Notes under the pieces: generated by a model
Told to the model about the DNA's origin: nothing
Database searches by the model: none
The model's input: the letters and a program-made list of their open reading frames with translations, nothing else
Assembly (NCBI GenBank): GCA_035651595.1
Contig: DASRFJ010000017.1
Span: 1 to 31,023 of the forward strand
Reading direction: 5' to 3'
Source of the DNA: JAFARZ01 sp035651595
GTDB lineage: Bacteria; Actinomycetota; Actinomycetes; Streptosporangiales; Streptosporangiaceae
DNA length: 31,023 nucleotides
Program-made: the position numbers and the translations under genes
Part shown: positions 23,126 to 30,717 of the stretch, in pieces
Numbering within the stretch: the first letter of the stretch is position 1
Layout of the letters: every line of letters begins with the position of its first letter

Positions 23126-23434
23126 ATGGACCTCAAGGACGCGACGCTGATGTTCCTGAGCGAGTCGGCCGCCCACCCGGCGGTTGCGTCGATTGCACAG
23201 TCGGCCTACGACCGGCTGGTCGACGGCGACGTGGTCGACTACCGCATCCTGAAGGAGCTCGTCGGCGAGGCCAGCGGAAAGGGCGTGCTTCGGGACATGC
23301 GTCGCAAGTACGGACCTGCGGCTTTCGATGCCATGATTGCGCCGATCCTCCGGGAAATCGACCTGCGGGCGCCTGTCCCGCCGCGACGCCGGCCGGCACC
23401 AGAGGACGATCCGCTCACCTCGGCCACCTATTGA
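23126..23434 (+). CDS. Small hypothetical protein
   Basis: A 102-aa, mostly helical, soluble protein (MDLKDATLMFLSESAAHPAV, YRILKELVGEASGKGVLRDM, YGPAAFDAMIAPILREIDLR) with a Pro/Arg-rich, presumably disordered tail. Not recognised. It ends 16 nt before the first copy of the TTGCGGACA repeat. Its promoter has a perfect 12-bp operator-like inverted repeat. Confidence 0.65.
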   Translation: MDLKDATLMFLSESAAHPAVASIAQSAYDRLVDGDVVDYRILKELVGEASGKGVLRDMRRKYGPAAFDAMIAPILREIDLRAPVPPRRRPAPEDDPLTSATY

Positions 23435-23450
23435 CCGTTGCTCCGGAATT

Positions 23451-23806
23451 ATTGCGGACACTTACCTGCCCATTTGTGAGCGATCCAAATTAAGGTGTGT
23501 TTCCGGCGTGTCGAGGCATCCGCCTGTGCTGGGTGCGCGCCGATGCCCTGTTCGTGCCGGTATGATCCGCTGTTTCGGAGCCTCCGCGGACCCCGGGAGC
23601 CGGCCGGAAATCATTGCGGACAGTTACCCCCCCAAACCGGGAGGGTAAGTGTCCGCAATAATCCAGCGGACCGCAGCAGCATCCGAAATATAGCTAGATG
23701 TCCGGTTCATCGGCCCGGCAGCCATTATCACAGCCAGGTCGCGCGACGCGCCGCGGACACACTTTGTTCTGGAACGCCTACAACTGGGAGGGTAACTGTC
23801 CGCAAT
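23451..23806. repeat. 356-bp imperfect palindrome of TTGCGGACA repeats (copies B, C, D)
   Basis: ATTGCGGACACTTACC at 23451-23466 (copy B) and its inverse GGTAACTGTCCGCAAT at 23791-23806 (copy D) bound the block; copy C, a 47-bp near-perfect inverted repeat, sits in the centre at 23613-23659. The two spacers are related in inverse orientation: TTGTGAGCGATCCA and GTGTGTTTCCGGCGTGTCG on the left match TTGTAGGCGTTCCA and GTGTGTCCGCGGCGCGTCG read from the right, and GCCGATG and TTTCGGA also match. The block contains no convincing gene. It is part of the 805-bp gap 23435-24239. Confidence 0.75.
23613..23659. repeat. Central inverted repeat, copy C
   Basis: Left arm starts ATTGCGGACAGTTACC (23613), right arm is GGGAGGGTAAGTGTCCGC plus AAT (23639-23659), loop AAACC. 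Arms differ at two positions (G/T after GGACA and one A among the Gs). Copy A at 15486 is the perfect version. Confidence 0.85.
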
Positions 23807-23944
23807 AATCCGGTCCTCCCGCCGCCCCGCCCGGAACGAGCCAAATGTTCGGTTTGGCCGCGCGTAAGCAGGCGCGGGGCGGGGGTGGACGTGGAAGCGG
23901 AGCGCGGGCGGATGTGGAAGCGAAACGGAAGAGAGCGCGGGCTG

Positions 23945-24118
23945 CTCGCTCGGCGGGCGCAGCGGGACAGGGACATCCCGACAACGCCAGGAGCACGCCT
24001 GGTAACGGCGACCGAAGCCCCGTCGCCCGTCGAACGTGCCGAACACCGACCCGATGATGGCACCGGCGTCGTCGACCTCCACGAGCACAAGCGGGTCGCG
24101 CGCGTCGCGGTCCGCACA
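23945..24118 (-). pseudogene. GNAT acetyltransferase remnant
   Basis: On the minus strand, a frame gives DRDARDPLVLVEVDDAGAII then GSVFGTFDGRRGF (to about 24014), which matches the 'LVAEVDGxIVGSVxGTxDGRRGW' beta-hairpin of GNAT acetyltransferases. Immediately after, the family pattern continues in a different frame (SVAVTRRAPGVVGMSLS, cf. HLAVxPxxRGxGVGxxL). Upstream the frame is closed by TAA. It is read as a frameshifted, truncated remnant. Boundaries are approximate; the call is by eye. Confidence 0.4.
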
Positions 24119-24229
24119 GTCATGGAAGCCGCGTTAGCGGCCGTGGTGCGGACAGCCCGCGATGTGGTACCAACGATCTGACAGCTCACCAAGCAAAACT
24201 TGATCGAACCTGCCAATACATACGCCGCA

Positions 24230-24249
24230 AGTTGCATAAATGAGCAACT
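24230..24249. promoter_or_regulatory. Inverted repeat over the SIS-gene start codon
   Basis: AGTTGC (24230-24235) and GCAACT (24244-24249) are perfect arms 8 nt apart and include the ATG at 24240. A regulator such as the DeoR protein of this operon could act here. AGTTGCAT also occurs in the TetR-gene leader at 19775. Confidence 0.4.
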
Positions 24250-25157
24250 CAGGACATTATCTGATCATGCCTGCATCAGTTCTCGAAGCCGAGATACGGT
24301 CCCAGCCCGACTGCTGGCTGGCGGCCGCCGGAGCCGCCGGGCAGCATCGCGACGTACTGCCCGCCTCCGGCGAGCGGGTCGCGGTGATCGGCTGCGGCAC
24401 CTCCCTGTACATCGCCCGCGCGTACGCCTACCTGCGGGAAAGCCTCGGCTTCGGGATCACTGACGCGTGGCCCGCCAGCGAGGCCAGGCTTCAGCGCGGC
24501 TACCACCGGGTGATCGCGATCACCCGGTCGGGAACGACCACCGAGGTGCTCCAGGCCCTGGAGCAAATCCAGGGCAAGGCCCCGGTGACCGTGATCACCG
24601 CAACGGAGGGCACGCCGGTGTACAAGCTGGCCGACGTCATCGGGCTGACGGAGTTCGACGAACGGTCCGTGGTGCAGACCCGGTTCGCCACGTCCGCGCT
24701 CGCCCTGCTCCGCGCTCACCTGGGCGAGGACCTGACGCCGGTCATCGCGCAGGCGCGGGCGGTTCTGGCACAGCCGGCGACCGACCTAAAAACGGTGCGC
24801 GCCGCCGGACAGATCACGTTCGTGGGCATGGGGCTGGGCGCGGCGCTGGCCGAGGAGGCCGCGCTCAAGCTGCGTGAATCCACCCAGTCCTGGGCCGAGG
24901 CGTACCAGGCCACCGAGTACCGGCACGGACCGGTCGCGATCGCGGAGCCGGGGCGCGCGGTCTGGGCGTTCGGGCCACTCGTCAAGGGCTTCGAGCGGGA
25001 CGTGGCCGCCACCGGGGCACATCTGGAGCACACGAGAAACGACCCGATGGCCGAACTCGTCCGGGTCCACCTCACCTGCCTCCTGCGTGCCCGTGACCTG
25101 GGAATGGACCCCGGGAGTCCACGGCATCTGGAACGATCCGTCATCCTTAATCCGTGA
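24240..25157 (+). CDS. SIS-domain sugar isomerase/deaminase-like protein (AgaS-like)
   Basis: A 305-aa protein with tandem SIS domains: VAVIGCGTSLYIARAYAYL and IAITRSGTTTEVLQALEQI in the first; ITFVGMGLGAALAEEAALKL and the family-wide YRHGPVAIAEPG in the second. Members isomerise or deaminate phosphorylated amino sugars (GlmS C-terminal half, AgaS, NagB-II). It lacks the glutaminase domain of GlmS. ATG 24240 lacks a clear ribosome-binding site; ATG 24267 (MPASVLEAEI) is an alternative. The stop overlaps the ROK-gene GTG, and the kinase and DeoR regulator follow. Confidence 0.87.
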   Translation: MSNSGHYLIMPASVLEAEIRSQPDCWLAAAGAAGQHRDVLPASGERVAVIGCGTSLYIARAYAYLRESLGFGITDAWPASEARLQRGYHRVIAITRSGTTTEVLQALEQIQGKAPVTVITATEGTPVYKLADVIGLTEFDERSVVQTRFATSALALLRAHLGEDLTPVIAQARAVLAQPATDLKTVRAAGQITFVGMGLGAALAEEAALKLRESTQSWAEAYQATEYRHGPVAIAEPGRAVWAFGPLVKGFERDVAATGAHLEHTRNDPMAELVRVHLTCLLRARDLGMDPGSPRHLERSVILNP

Positions 25158-26047
25158 CGTTCGTGCTCGCCGTCGATGTGGGCGGCACCACCATCAAGGC
25201 CGAGGTCGCCGATCCGTCCGGTGCCGTCGTGGCCAAGGGCTCGGCCCCCACGCCCAAGGGCGCGGCGGCGATCGACGCGACCGCTTCCCTAGGCGCGAAG
25301 CTGAGCGCGGAAGCCAAGGCCCCGGTGGTGAGCGCCGGCGTGATCCTGCCTGGCATCGTCGACCGGGACCGGCGGATGGCCGTCTACAGCTCGAACATCG
25401 GCTGGACGGACCTGCCCGCGGGGGAACTGCTGGAACGGGCCTGGGGCATTCCGGTGGCGATCGACCACGACGTCACGTGCGCCGGCTGGGCCGAGTGGCA
25501 GACCGGAGCCGGGAGCGGCTGCTCCGACATGGCGTTCGTCGCCATCGGCACCGGGATCTCCGCGGCGCTGGTGTCCAGCGGCCAGTTGCTGCGCGGCAGC
25601 GGCTCGCGCCAGCCCGGCGAGATCGGGCACGTGGTGGTGCGGCCGGACGGGCCCGTGTGCGGCTGCGGGGCGCGCGGCTGCATGGAGGCCATCGGCTCGG
25701 CGGGTGCGATCACCCGTGCCTACGCGGCGGTCACCGGTTCGGCCGTGTCCGGTGCCCGAGACGTCGAGCTCGCGACCCAGCATGACGAGCGCGCGCGGAA
25801 GGTCTGGGAGGACGCCGTGTCCGCGCTCGCCGACGGACTGGTCGTGCTCACCTCGCTGATGGCGCCGGAACGGATCGTGATCGGCGGCGGGCTCGCGCAG
25901 AGCGGCGACTTCCTGCTCACGCCGCTGGCCGCGCTGCTGGCCGACCGGGTCTGCGTGCAGCCGACGCCGGCGCTCGCCCGCGCCGCGCACGGCATGCGGG
26001 CCGGCCTGGCAGGCGCGGCCCTGCTCGCCCGGGAATCTGCCCCATGA
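25154..26047 (+). CDS. ROK-family sugar kinase
   Basis: A 297-aa kinase. The phosphate-binding AVDVGGTTIKAEVAD opens the protein, IDHDVTCAGWAEW carries the catalytic Asp, and the ROK zinc motif is complete: GEIGHVVV then CGCGARGCMEAIGS (His plus CxCGxxGCxE). The GTG start overlaps the SIS stop (GTGA) and its stop overlaps the next ATG (ATGA). In this context it probably phosphorylates a hexose or N-acetylhexosamine that the SIS protein then converts. Substrate not readable. Confidence 0.93.
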   Translation: MTFVLAVDVGGTTIKAEVADPSGAVVAKGSAPTPKGAAAIDATASLGAKLSAEAKAPVVSAGVILPGIVDRDRRMAVYSSNIGWTDLPAGELLERAWGIPVAIDHDVTCAGWAEWQTGAGSGCSDMAFVAIGTGISAALVSSGQLLRGSGSRQPGEIGHVVVRPDGPVCGCGARGCMEAIGSAGAITRAYAAVTGSAVSGARDVELATQHDERARKVWEDAVSALADGLVVLTSLMAPERIVIGGGLAQSGDFLLTPLAALLADRVCVQPTPALARAAHGMRAGLAGAALLARESAP

Positions 26048-26832
26048 CGGACAAGTACACCCGGCTGACCGGCCTGCTCGAGCTGCTCACCCAGCGTGGC
26101 AAGCTCGACATCGACGAGGTCGCCGTCGAGCTGGGCGTCTCCGCGGCCACGATCCGCCGCGACTTCGACCACCTGGCCCAGCAGCAACTGCTGACCAGGA
26201 CAAGGGGCGGCGCGGTCTCCAACTCGGTGTCCTACGACCTCCCGCTGCGGTACAAAACGTCGAAGAATGTGGACGAGAAGCAGCGGATCGGCGCCGCGGC
26301 GGCGGCCCTGGTCAGGCGCGGCACGATCCTGGGGCTGACCGGCGGAACCACTTCCACCGAGGTCGCCCGCGCGATCACCGCCCGCGGCAGCCTCCAGATC
26401 ATGGATGGCGAGCCTGCCGTCACGATCGTCACCAACGCGGTCAACATCGCCAACGAGCTGACGGTCCGGCCACAGGTCAAGATCGTGATGACCGGCGGTG
26501 TCGCGCGCCCGCAGTCCTACGAGCTGATCGGTCCGCTCGCCCAGCAGACGCTGGAGAACCTCACGCTGGACATGGCCATCCTCGGCGTGAACGGCATCGA
26601 CCCGGCGTACGGCGCGAGCGCCGACAACGAGGGCGAGGCCGGCATCAACGCGATGATGGCCGCACGGGCGCGTCAGGTGGTGGTCGTCGCGGACAGCTCC
26701 AAGCTGGGCCACCGGGCATTCGCCCGCATCTGTCCCATCAGCGACGTCGACGTCCTGATCACCGACACGAGCGCCGCGGACGCCGCGGTCGCCGAGTTCG
26801 AGAAGGCCGGCGTGGACACCAGGCGGGTTTAG
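26044..26832 (+). CDS. DeoR-family transcriptional regulator
   Basis: A 262-aa regulator. N-terminal winged helix: LLELLTQRGKLDIDEVAVEL then GVSAATIRRDFDHLAQQQLL and TRTRGGAVS, the DeoR signature. The sensor domain has GLTGGTTSTEVARAI, VTNAVNIANEL and VMTGGVARPQSYELIGPLAQ, ending with VVVADSSKLGHRAFA, all typical of DeoR sugar-phosphate sensors. ATGA overlap with the kinase gene. Probably represses this operon until a sugar phosphate accumulates. Confidence 0.95.
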   Translation: MTDKYTRLTGLLELLTQRGKLDIDEVAVELGVSAATIRRDFDHLAQQQLLTRTRGGAVSNSVSYDLPLRYKTSKNVDEKQRIGAAAAALVRRGTILGLTGGTTSTEVARAITARGSLQIMDGEPAVTIVTNAVNIANELTVRPQVKIVMTGGVARPQSYELIGPLAQQTLENLTLDMAILGVNGIDPAYGASADNEGEAGINAMMAARARQVVVVADSSKLGHRAFARICPISDVDVLITDTSAADAAVAEFEKAGVDTRRV

Positions 26833-26834
26833 CC

Positions 26835-27833
26835 ATGCGGCTGCACGCGCTCGTCATCGGCATCGACGGCCTGCGGCACGACCATGTGACCGCCGAGCTG
26901 ACACCGTGCCTGCGGGACCTCGGGGCGGCGGGGTTCCTGACGCCGGTCATGGTCGACGAGCAGACGCCCACCTGGTCGGGCCCGTGCTGGGCGACGATCG
27001 CGACCGGCGTCACGGTCGCCGAGCACGCGATCATGGGAAACGACTTCACCGGCCACCGCCTGGCCGAACACCCGGACTTCCTCACCCGCGCGACCCGGGC
27101 CGGCCTGTCCACGTTCCTCGCGGTCAGCGGCTGGCCGCCGCTAGCGCTGGCCGAGGACGGCGGCCCGCTGTTCGCCGAGGTGACCCGCCGCGAGTTCGTC
27201 GCGCCGGACGACGAGCACAGCGCCGCCGCCTGGGACCGCGCCGACGAAGCCGTGACCGTGCTCGCCGAGCAGGTGCTCGCCGAGCAGGCGCCGGACCTGT
27301 CCTTCGTCTACCTGGGCGCGGTCGACATCACCGGCCACACCGCGGGTGCGGGGACCGCATACCGGGTGGCGGCCAGCGCGGCCGACCGGCGGCTCGGTCG
27401 GCTGGTGACCGCGGTGCGCATCCGCCCCGACGCGCACACCTGGACGATCGTCGCCGTCACCGACCACGGCCACCTCGACGGCGGCGGCCACGGCGGCCGC
27501 GAACCCGAGGTCGTCACCGCCTGGGCGGCCGGTCGCGGCCCTGGCCTGTCCCCGCTCGCCCCCTCCCCCGTCACGCGCCACACCGACATCGCCTCGCTCG
27601 TGCTCACCGCCGCCGGGCCACGCCCGCTAACCATGATCACGAAGGGTTGTATGGGCTATAAGATCCTGGTGGCGTATTCTCCTGGGCTTCGGATGTGCCG
27701 GCCCGGCCATCTGCCGGCAGCCCCTGATGGCGACTGGAGCTGGCGTGCGGCATGGGGCTGGCGATGCGCCAGCGCGCCGCCTGGCTCTGCATCAATGTGG
27801 TGGATTTCCCTATCGTGGTGGACTGACCTTTGA
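26835..27833 (+). CDS. Phosphodiesterase/alkaline-phosphatase-fold hydrolase, 3' end replaced by an inserted element
   Basis: A 332-aa frame starting 2 nt after the DeoR stop. Residues 1-265 are an alkaline-phosphatase-superfamily (nucleotide pyrophosphatase/type I phosphodiesterase) protein: VIGIDGLRHDHV (metal Asp), TPTWSGPCWATIATGVT (nucleophile region), GAVDITGHTAGAG, AVTDHGHLDGGGHGGREPEV and HTDIASLVLTAAG. From about residue 267 (after PLTM) the frame runs into the terminal repeat of the 350-bp element at 27634, so the last 66 residues are element-derived and not family-like. The enzyme core looks complete, so it may still work. Confidence 0.82.
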   Translation: MRLHALVIGIDGLRHDHVTAELTPCLRDLGAAGFLTPVMVDEQTPTWSGPCWATIATGVTVAEHAIMGNDFTGHRLAEHPDFLTRATRAGLSTFLAVSGWPPLALAEDGGPLFAEVTRREFVAPDDEHSAAAWDRADEAVTVLAEQVLAEQAPDLSFVYLGAVDITGHTAGAGTAYRVAASAADRRLGRLVTAVRIRPDAHTWTIVAVTDHGHLDGGGHGGREPEVVTAWAAGRGPGLSPLAPSPVTRHTDIASLVLTAAGPRPLTMITKGCMGYKILVAYSPGLRMCRPGHLPAAPDGDWSWRAAWGWRCASAPPGSASMWWISLSWWTDL

Positions 27834-27983
27834 AAACGAGGGTCAGCCCGCCACAAAGGGGTAATCCGCCACTTTGTTCGAGATTTTCGCCGCCAGCGGG
27901 CCGCCTGCGAGCGCCGGTCGCCTCGCCGCAGGACCCTGAATAAGCCACCAGGATCCTATGGGACGTAAAACCCTTCGTGATCA
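27634..27983. mobile_element. 350-bp MITE-like element with 46-bp terminal inverted repeats
   Basis: The ends TGATCACGAAGGGTT (27634) and AACCCTTCGTGATCA (27969-27983) are perfect inverses; over 46 bp (27634-27679 versus 27938-27983) about 39 positions match, including ATCCTGGTGGC. Inside, a further imperfect inverted repeat of 32 bp (27797-27828 and 27841-27872, both with GTGG-type and CTGACC motifs) surrounds TTTGAAAACGAG. No transposase is encoded, hence non-autonomous. No clear target duplication is visible beside it (left flank TAACCA, right flank GATTAT). Confidence 0.85.
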
Positions 27984-28292
27984 GATTATGAAACGAGTCA
28001 TGCGAACCGAGGGAACACCAGCCGCGTCACGCAGAACGCCACCGTCACGATCCTCGACTACGCCGCGCGCACCGCTACGACCGGTACAGAGTCGGCGGCG
28101 CTGATCGGGAGCACGGCGCGGCTCGGCGTCAACGTGCCATCGCCCAGCGGCATCCGCAGCGAACTCCGGTTGGGCACGCTGGTCAGCGCGGGCCAGGTGC
28201 AGGTCGAGGGACACTCCGCGTACCGGCTGCGGTTGACGGTGCCGAGTCCGGGCGCCGGCTCGAACCGGCACCCGGACCGGTCTAGCGGCTAA
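27984..28292 (+). pseudogene. Beheaded gene fragment after the inserted element
   Basis: An open frame runs from the right terminal repeat to the TAA at 28290-28292 with protein-like composition (RVTQNATVTILDYAARTA, LGVNVPSPSGIRSELRLGTL, QVEGHSAYRLRLTVPSPG) but no upstream start codon before the element boundary; the first in-frame stop upstream is inside the repeat. It resembles the C-terminus of actinobacterial extracytoplasmic proteins with lipoprotein-like beta structure, which is a loose impression only. The 5' part is lost. Confidence 0.5.
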
Positions 28293-28567
28293 CGCTGGAA
28301 GACGCAGTCGCCGGTGATCTCGGCCCACCAGCTCCCGTCCGGGAACTGGCCGTTGGTATAGATGAGCTGCCCGACCGTTTCGTTCCCGATGAAGTCCTGC
28401 CGGGCCGCGAGCTGTGCTGCCTGGAGCGTGGATCCCGTGCCGTAACCGCTGCACGGGAAGCCATGATCGGGCGGCGAGGTAGCGGCCGACGCCGACGTCC
28501 CAGTGGCGAGAGCGGCGGCGGTGACGGCCGCGGTGGCGAGCAGCATGGTCAGAGGTCTCAAGCCCAT
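28289..28567 (-). CDS. Small secreted protein
   Basis: A 92-aa protein with a good signal peptide (MGLRPLTMLLATAAVTAAAL, cleavage near SASAAT) and a mature part of about 62 residues containing two cysteines (FPCSGYG, GDCVFQR) that could form a disulphide, and aromatic-rich GQFPDGSWWAEI. AGGAG lies 7 nt before the ATG. Function unknown. Its stop overlaps the stop of the opposing gene fragment. Confidence 0.72.
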   Translation of the reverse strand: MGLRPLTMLLATAAVTAAALATGTSASAATSPPDHGFPCSGYGTGSTLQAAQLAARQDFIGNETVGQLIYTNGQFPDGSWWAEITGDCVFQR

Positions 28568-28642
28568 GGATGACTCCTGTTCTGGGTTGTGCGGCGGGAT
28601 GACGCCACATGAGTCCAGTGGACGTGATTTCTGGCCGGATGT

Positions 28643-28661
28643 AGTTTCAAAAAAGTTTCAA
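28643..28661. promoter_or_regulatory. AGTTTCAA direct repeats before the NTPase-HTH gene
   Basis: AGTTTCAA occurs at 28643-28650 and 28654-28661, 11 bp (one helical turn) apart, 27 nt before the start of the large NTPase gene. Suits a protein binding as side-by-side subunits, possibly the encoded HTH protein itself. Confidence 0.4.
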
Positions 28662-28687
28662 TCCTGTCCGCTGCGGAGGTGGTGGTG

Positions 28688-30520
28688 ATGGAGGTGCGCG
28701 CCGCCACGCTGGGCCGGCTCCAGCGGCTTCTCCGCCCGGCGACCCTGGTCAATGTGGTGGGCCCGCTTGGGATCGGCAAAACCACATTGCTTGACCAGCT
28801 CGGCGAGGTCGTCGAAGCCGCGGACCTGCCAGCGGTGGCCGGTGCCAGATGCCGCGCGGTCATGCTGGCCGGCAGCGGGCGGCTCGCGTTCGTCATCGAC
28901 GATGTCGATTCCGCGGCGGCCCGTGAGGTTCTCGCCCTGGCCGGATCGGTGCGGGCGGGGGTGCCAGTCGTTGCCGCCAGCCGGGTGCCGCTGCTATCTC
29001 TGGCAGGGTGGGCCGGGAGCGCCCGCGGCTTGGTCACCATGACGTTGCCGCGCTGGTCCGACCGCATGATCAGGCAACTGGCCGCCCGGTACCCGGGCAG
29101 CGATGCGGCCACACCGGAGCTGGCGATCACGCTGTCCGGCGGTATCCCGTTGATCGCTGACTGCCTGTGCCGGACGGTAGCTCGCGGCACGCCGGCCACC
29201 GTGTCGGGGGCAGTGGCAGGTCCGGTCGTCGACGAGATCTTGCGGCGGCTGGAGCGCGAGCATTTCACCGAACAGGACGCGGACGCTTTAATGACGCTCG
29301 CCGTGGTCGGGGAGGCGGATGAAGAACTGCTGATCAGCCTCGGCGCATCCGCGTTTCCTGCGCTGAGCGGACTGAGCATCACCACGCGGTCGGTGCACGG
29401 GCTGATCGTCGAAGAACCGTACCGGGTCCTGATCGACCTTGCCTACCGGTGGCGCATGCCGCTCGCTCATCAGGCCTTGCTGACAAAGGCCGCGGCGCGC
29501 CGCCGTCGTCTGCTGGCCGCCACTACGGCGGACGACCCAGCCGCGGTTCGCATCGCCATGCAGCTGATATTCCTGACCGGCAACCGCACCGTACGCAACA
29601 CGCTGTTCCCCTCATCAGCGCGGTCTCCCGCCGTCCGGCCCGCACAGGCAGGCGACGAGGAGGATATCGCCCGGCTCTTGCACCGGTGGGCGCGACGCGG
29701 TGGTCTCAGCGAGGCGAAGTGCGAAGTGATGCTGGACGCATGGCTGGGCAGCACCCCGAACGGGTTCCAGCTTGCCATCGACGGCGACGGGCGCCCGGTC
29801 GCGATGGTGAACATGCTGCCTGCGGGCGACCAGGCGCAGGACGTGACGCAGATGCTGCTCCAGCAGCACGCGGAGACGCTCGCGGGCGGGAAACGACCAG
29901 GGCTGCTGATCGGCCTGGCGATCAGCGACGAGGGCCAGGAGGCGGCGCACGCGGCTCTGCTTCGTGACCTCCTCCTGCGGAGCTTCCAGCATGGCCGGGT
30001 ACTGGTCTCGACCCCGTGGCCGGCCTACCAGAAGCTTGCCCGGAGCCTCGGATTCGTTCACCACGGCGCCACCAGGGACGACTTGTACCATTGCGGACGC
30101 CAGAACGAGATCTATGGCCAGAACTTCGCGCCGGACCAGGTGCCGGCCTGGCTGGACAGGCTCTGCCTGGCCGACCGCTACCCCGAGGCCGGCCCGAACG
30201 AGCAGCGGATCGCCGCCCAGGTGCGCCAGGCACTGCGGGACATCCACAATCCGGCCCGGCTAAGCGCTAACCCCCTGCTCGCCTGGCTGGACCTGACGAC
30301 GGCCGAGGACCTGCGGACATCGCTGCTTCTCGCCATCGAGGATCTCCGATCCAGCGACACGCCAGCCGACGCGGACGCCGGCCATGTCCTTGCCGACTAC
30401 TACCTGTCCCGCCGCGGCGGGCACGAGCATGTCGCCAACAAGCTCCACCTCAGCAGGTCAACGTATTTTCGCCGGCTAAACCACGGCATCATCCTGCTGG
30501 CTTCCCGCTTCATGCAGTAA
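28688..30520 (+). CDS. P-loop NTPase / GNAT-like / helix-turn-helix fusion protein
   Basis: A 610-aa protein from the ATG at 28688 with GGAGG 8 nt upstream. Residues 1-200 are a P-loop NTPase (VNVVGPLGIGKTTLLDQLG, Walker A; LAFVIDDVDSAAA, Walker B), STAND/AAA-like. Residues 200-310 are helical. Residues about 316-465 look like a GNAT-like domain (VRPAQAGDEEDIARLLHRWA, LLRDLLLRSF, AYQKLARSLGFVHHG), although the RxGxG/A acetyl-CoA loop is not obvious, so activity is doubtful. The last about 45 residues are a helix-turn-helix (HVANKLHLSRSTYFRRLNHG). Likely a signal-responsive regulator. No close partner gene; the next feature is the tRNA-Lys fragment. Confidence 0.72.
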   Translation: MEVRAATLGRLQRLLRPATLVNVVGPLGIGKTTLLDQLGEVVEAADLPAVAGARCRAVMLAGSGRLAFVIDDVDSAAAREVLALAGSVRAGVPVVAASRVPLLSLAGWAGSARGLVTMTLPRWSDRMIRQLAARYPGSDAATPELAITLSGGIPLIADCLCRTVARGTPATVSGAVAGPVVDEILRRLEREHFTEQDADALMTLAVVGEADEELLISLGASAFPALSGLSITTRSVHGLIVEEPYRVLIDLAYRWRMPLAHQALLTKAAARRRRLLAATTADDPAAVRIAMQLIFLTGNRTVRNTLFPSSARSPAVRPAQAGDEEDIARLLHRWARRGGLSEAKCEVMLDAWLGSTPNGFQLAIDGDGRPVAMVNMLPAGDQAQDVTQMLLQQHAETLAGGKRPGLLIGLAISDEGQEAAHAALLRDLLLRSFQHGRVLVSTPWPAYQKLARSLGFVHHGATRDDLYHCGRQNEIYGQNFAPDQVPAWLDRLCLADRYPEAGPNEQRIAAQVRQALRDIHNPARLSANPLLAWLDLTTAEDLRTSLLLAIEDLRSSDTPADADAGHVLADYYLSRRGGHEHVANKLHLSRSTYFRRLNHGIILLASRFMQ

Positions 30521-30547
30521 CGGGGTAGAAGCCCAGGTCAGTACGGG

Positions 30548-30600
30548 TGCGCCGCCAGGGACTCAAACCCCGAACCCGCGGATTAAGAGTCCGCTGCTCT
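30548..30600 (-). tRNA. tRNA-Lys(CTT) 3' portion, 5' part missing
   Basis: On the minus strand: AGAGC (end of the D stem), A, GCGGA-CTCTTAA-TCCGC (complete anticodon arm with CTT), variable loop GGGTT, T arm CGGGG-TTTGAGT-CCCTG, acceptor 3' strand GCGGCGC and discriminator A. The bases before AGAGC (GCGAAC) do not form a D loop or acceptor 5' strand. This is the remnant typically left at the far end of an element integrated in a tRNA gene; the intact copy would lie to the right, outside the window. Confidence 0.78.
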
Positions 30601-30717
30601 GTTCGCATTTCCAGCGCTGCTAGCTGCTGCTCATAATGCGACGTGCGGAGACACGCAGTCACGGGGAGATTCAGTGCCGTCCTGTACCGGCCCGTGCCGG
30701 CGCGTTCCGAGGCATCC

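Noticed and set aside
23495..24181. 228-aa plus-strand frame across the palindrome
   Set aside because: It reads through the repeats, has Arg/Pro-rich composition without domains, and no start signal.
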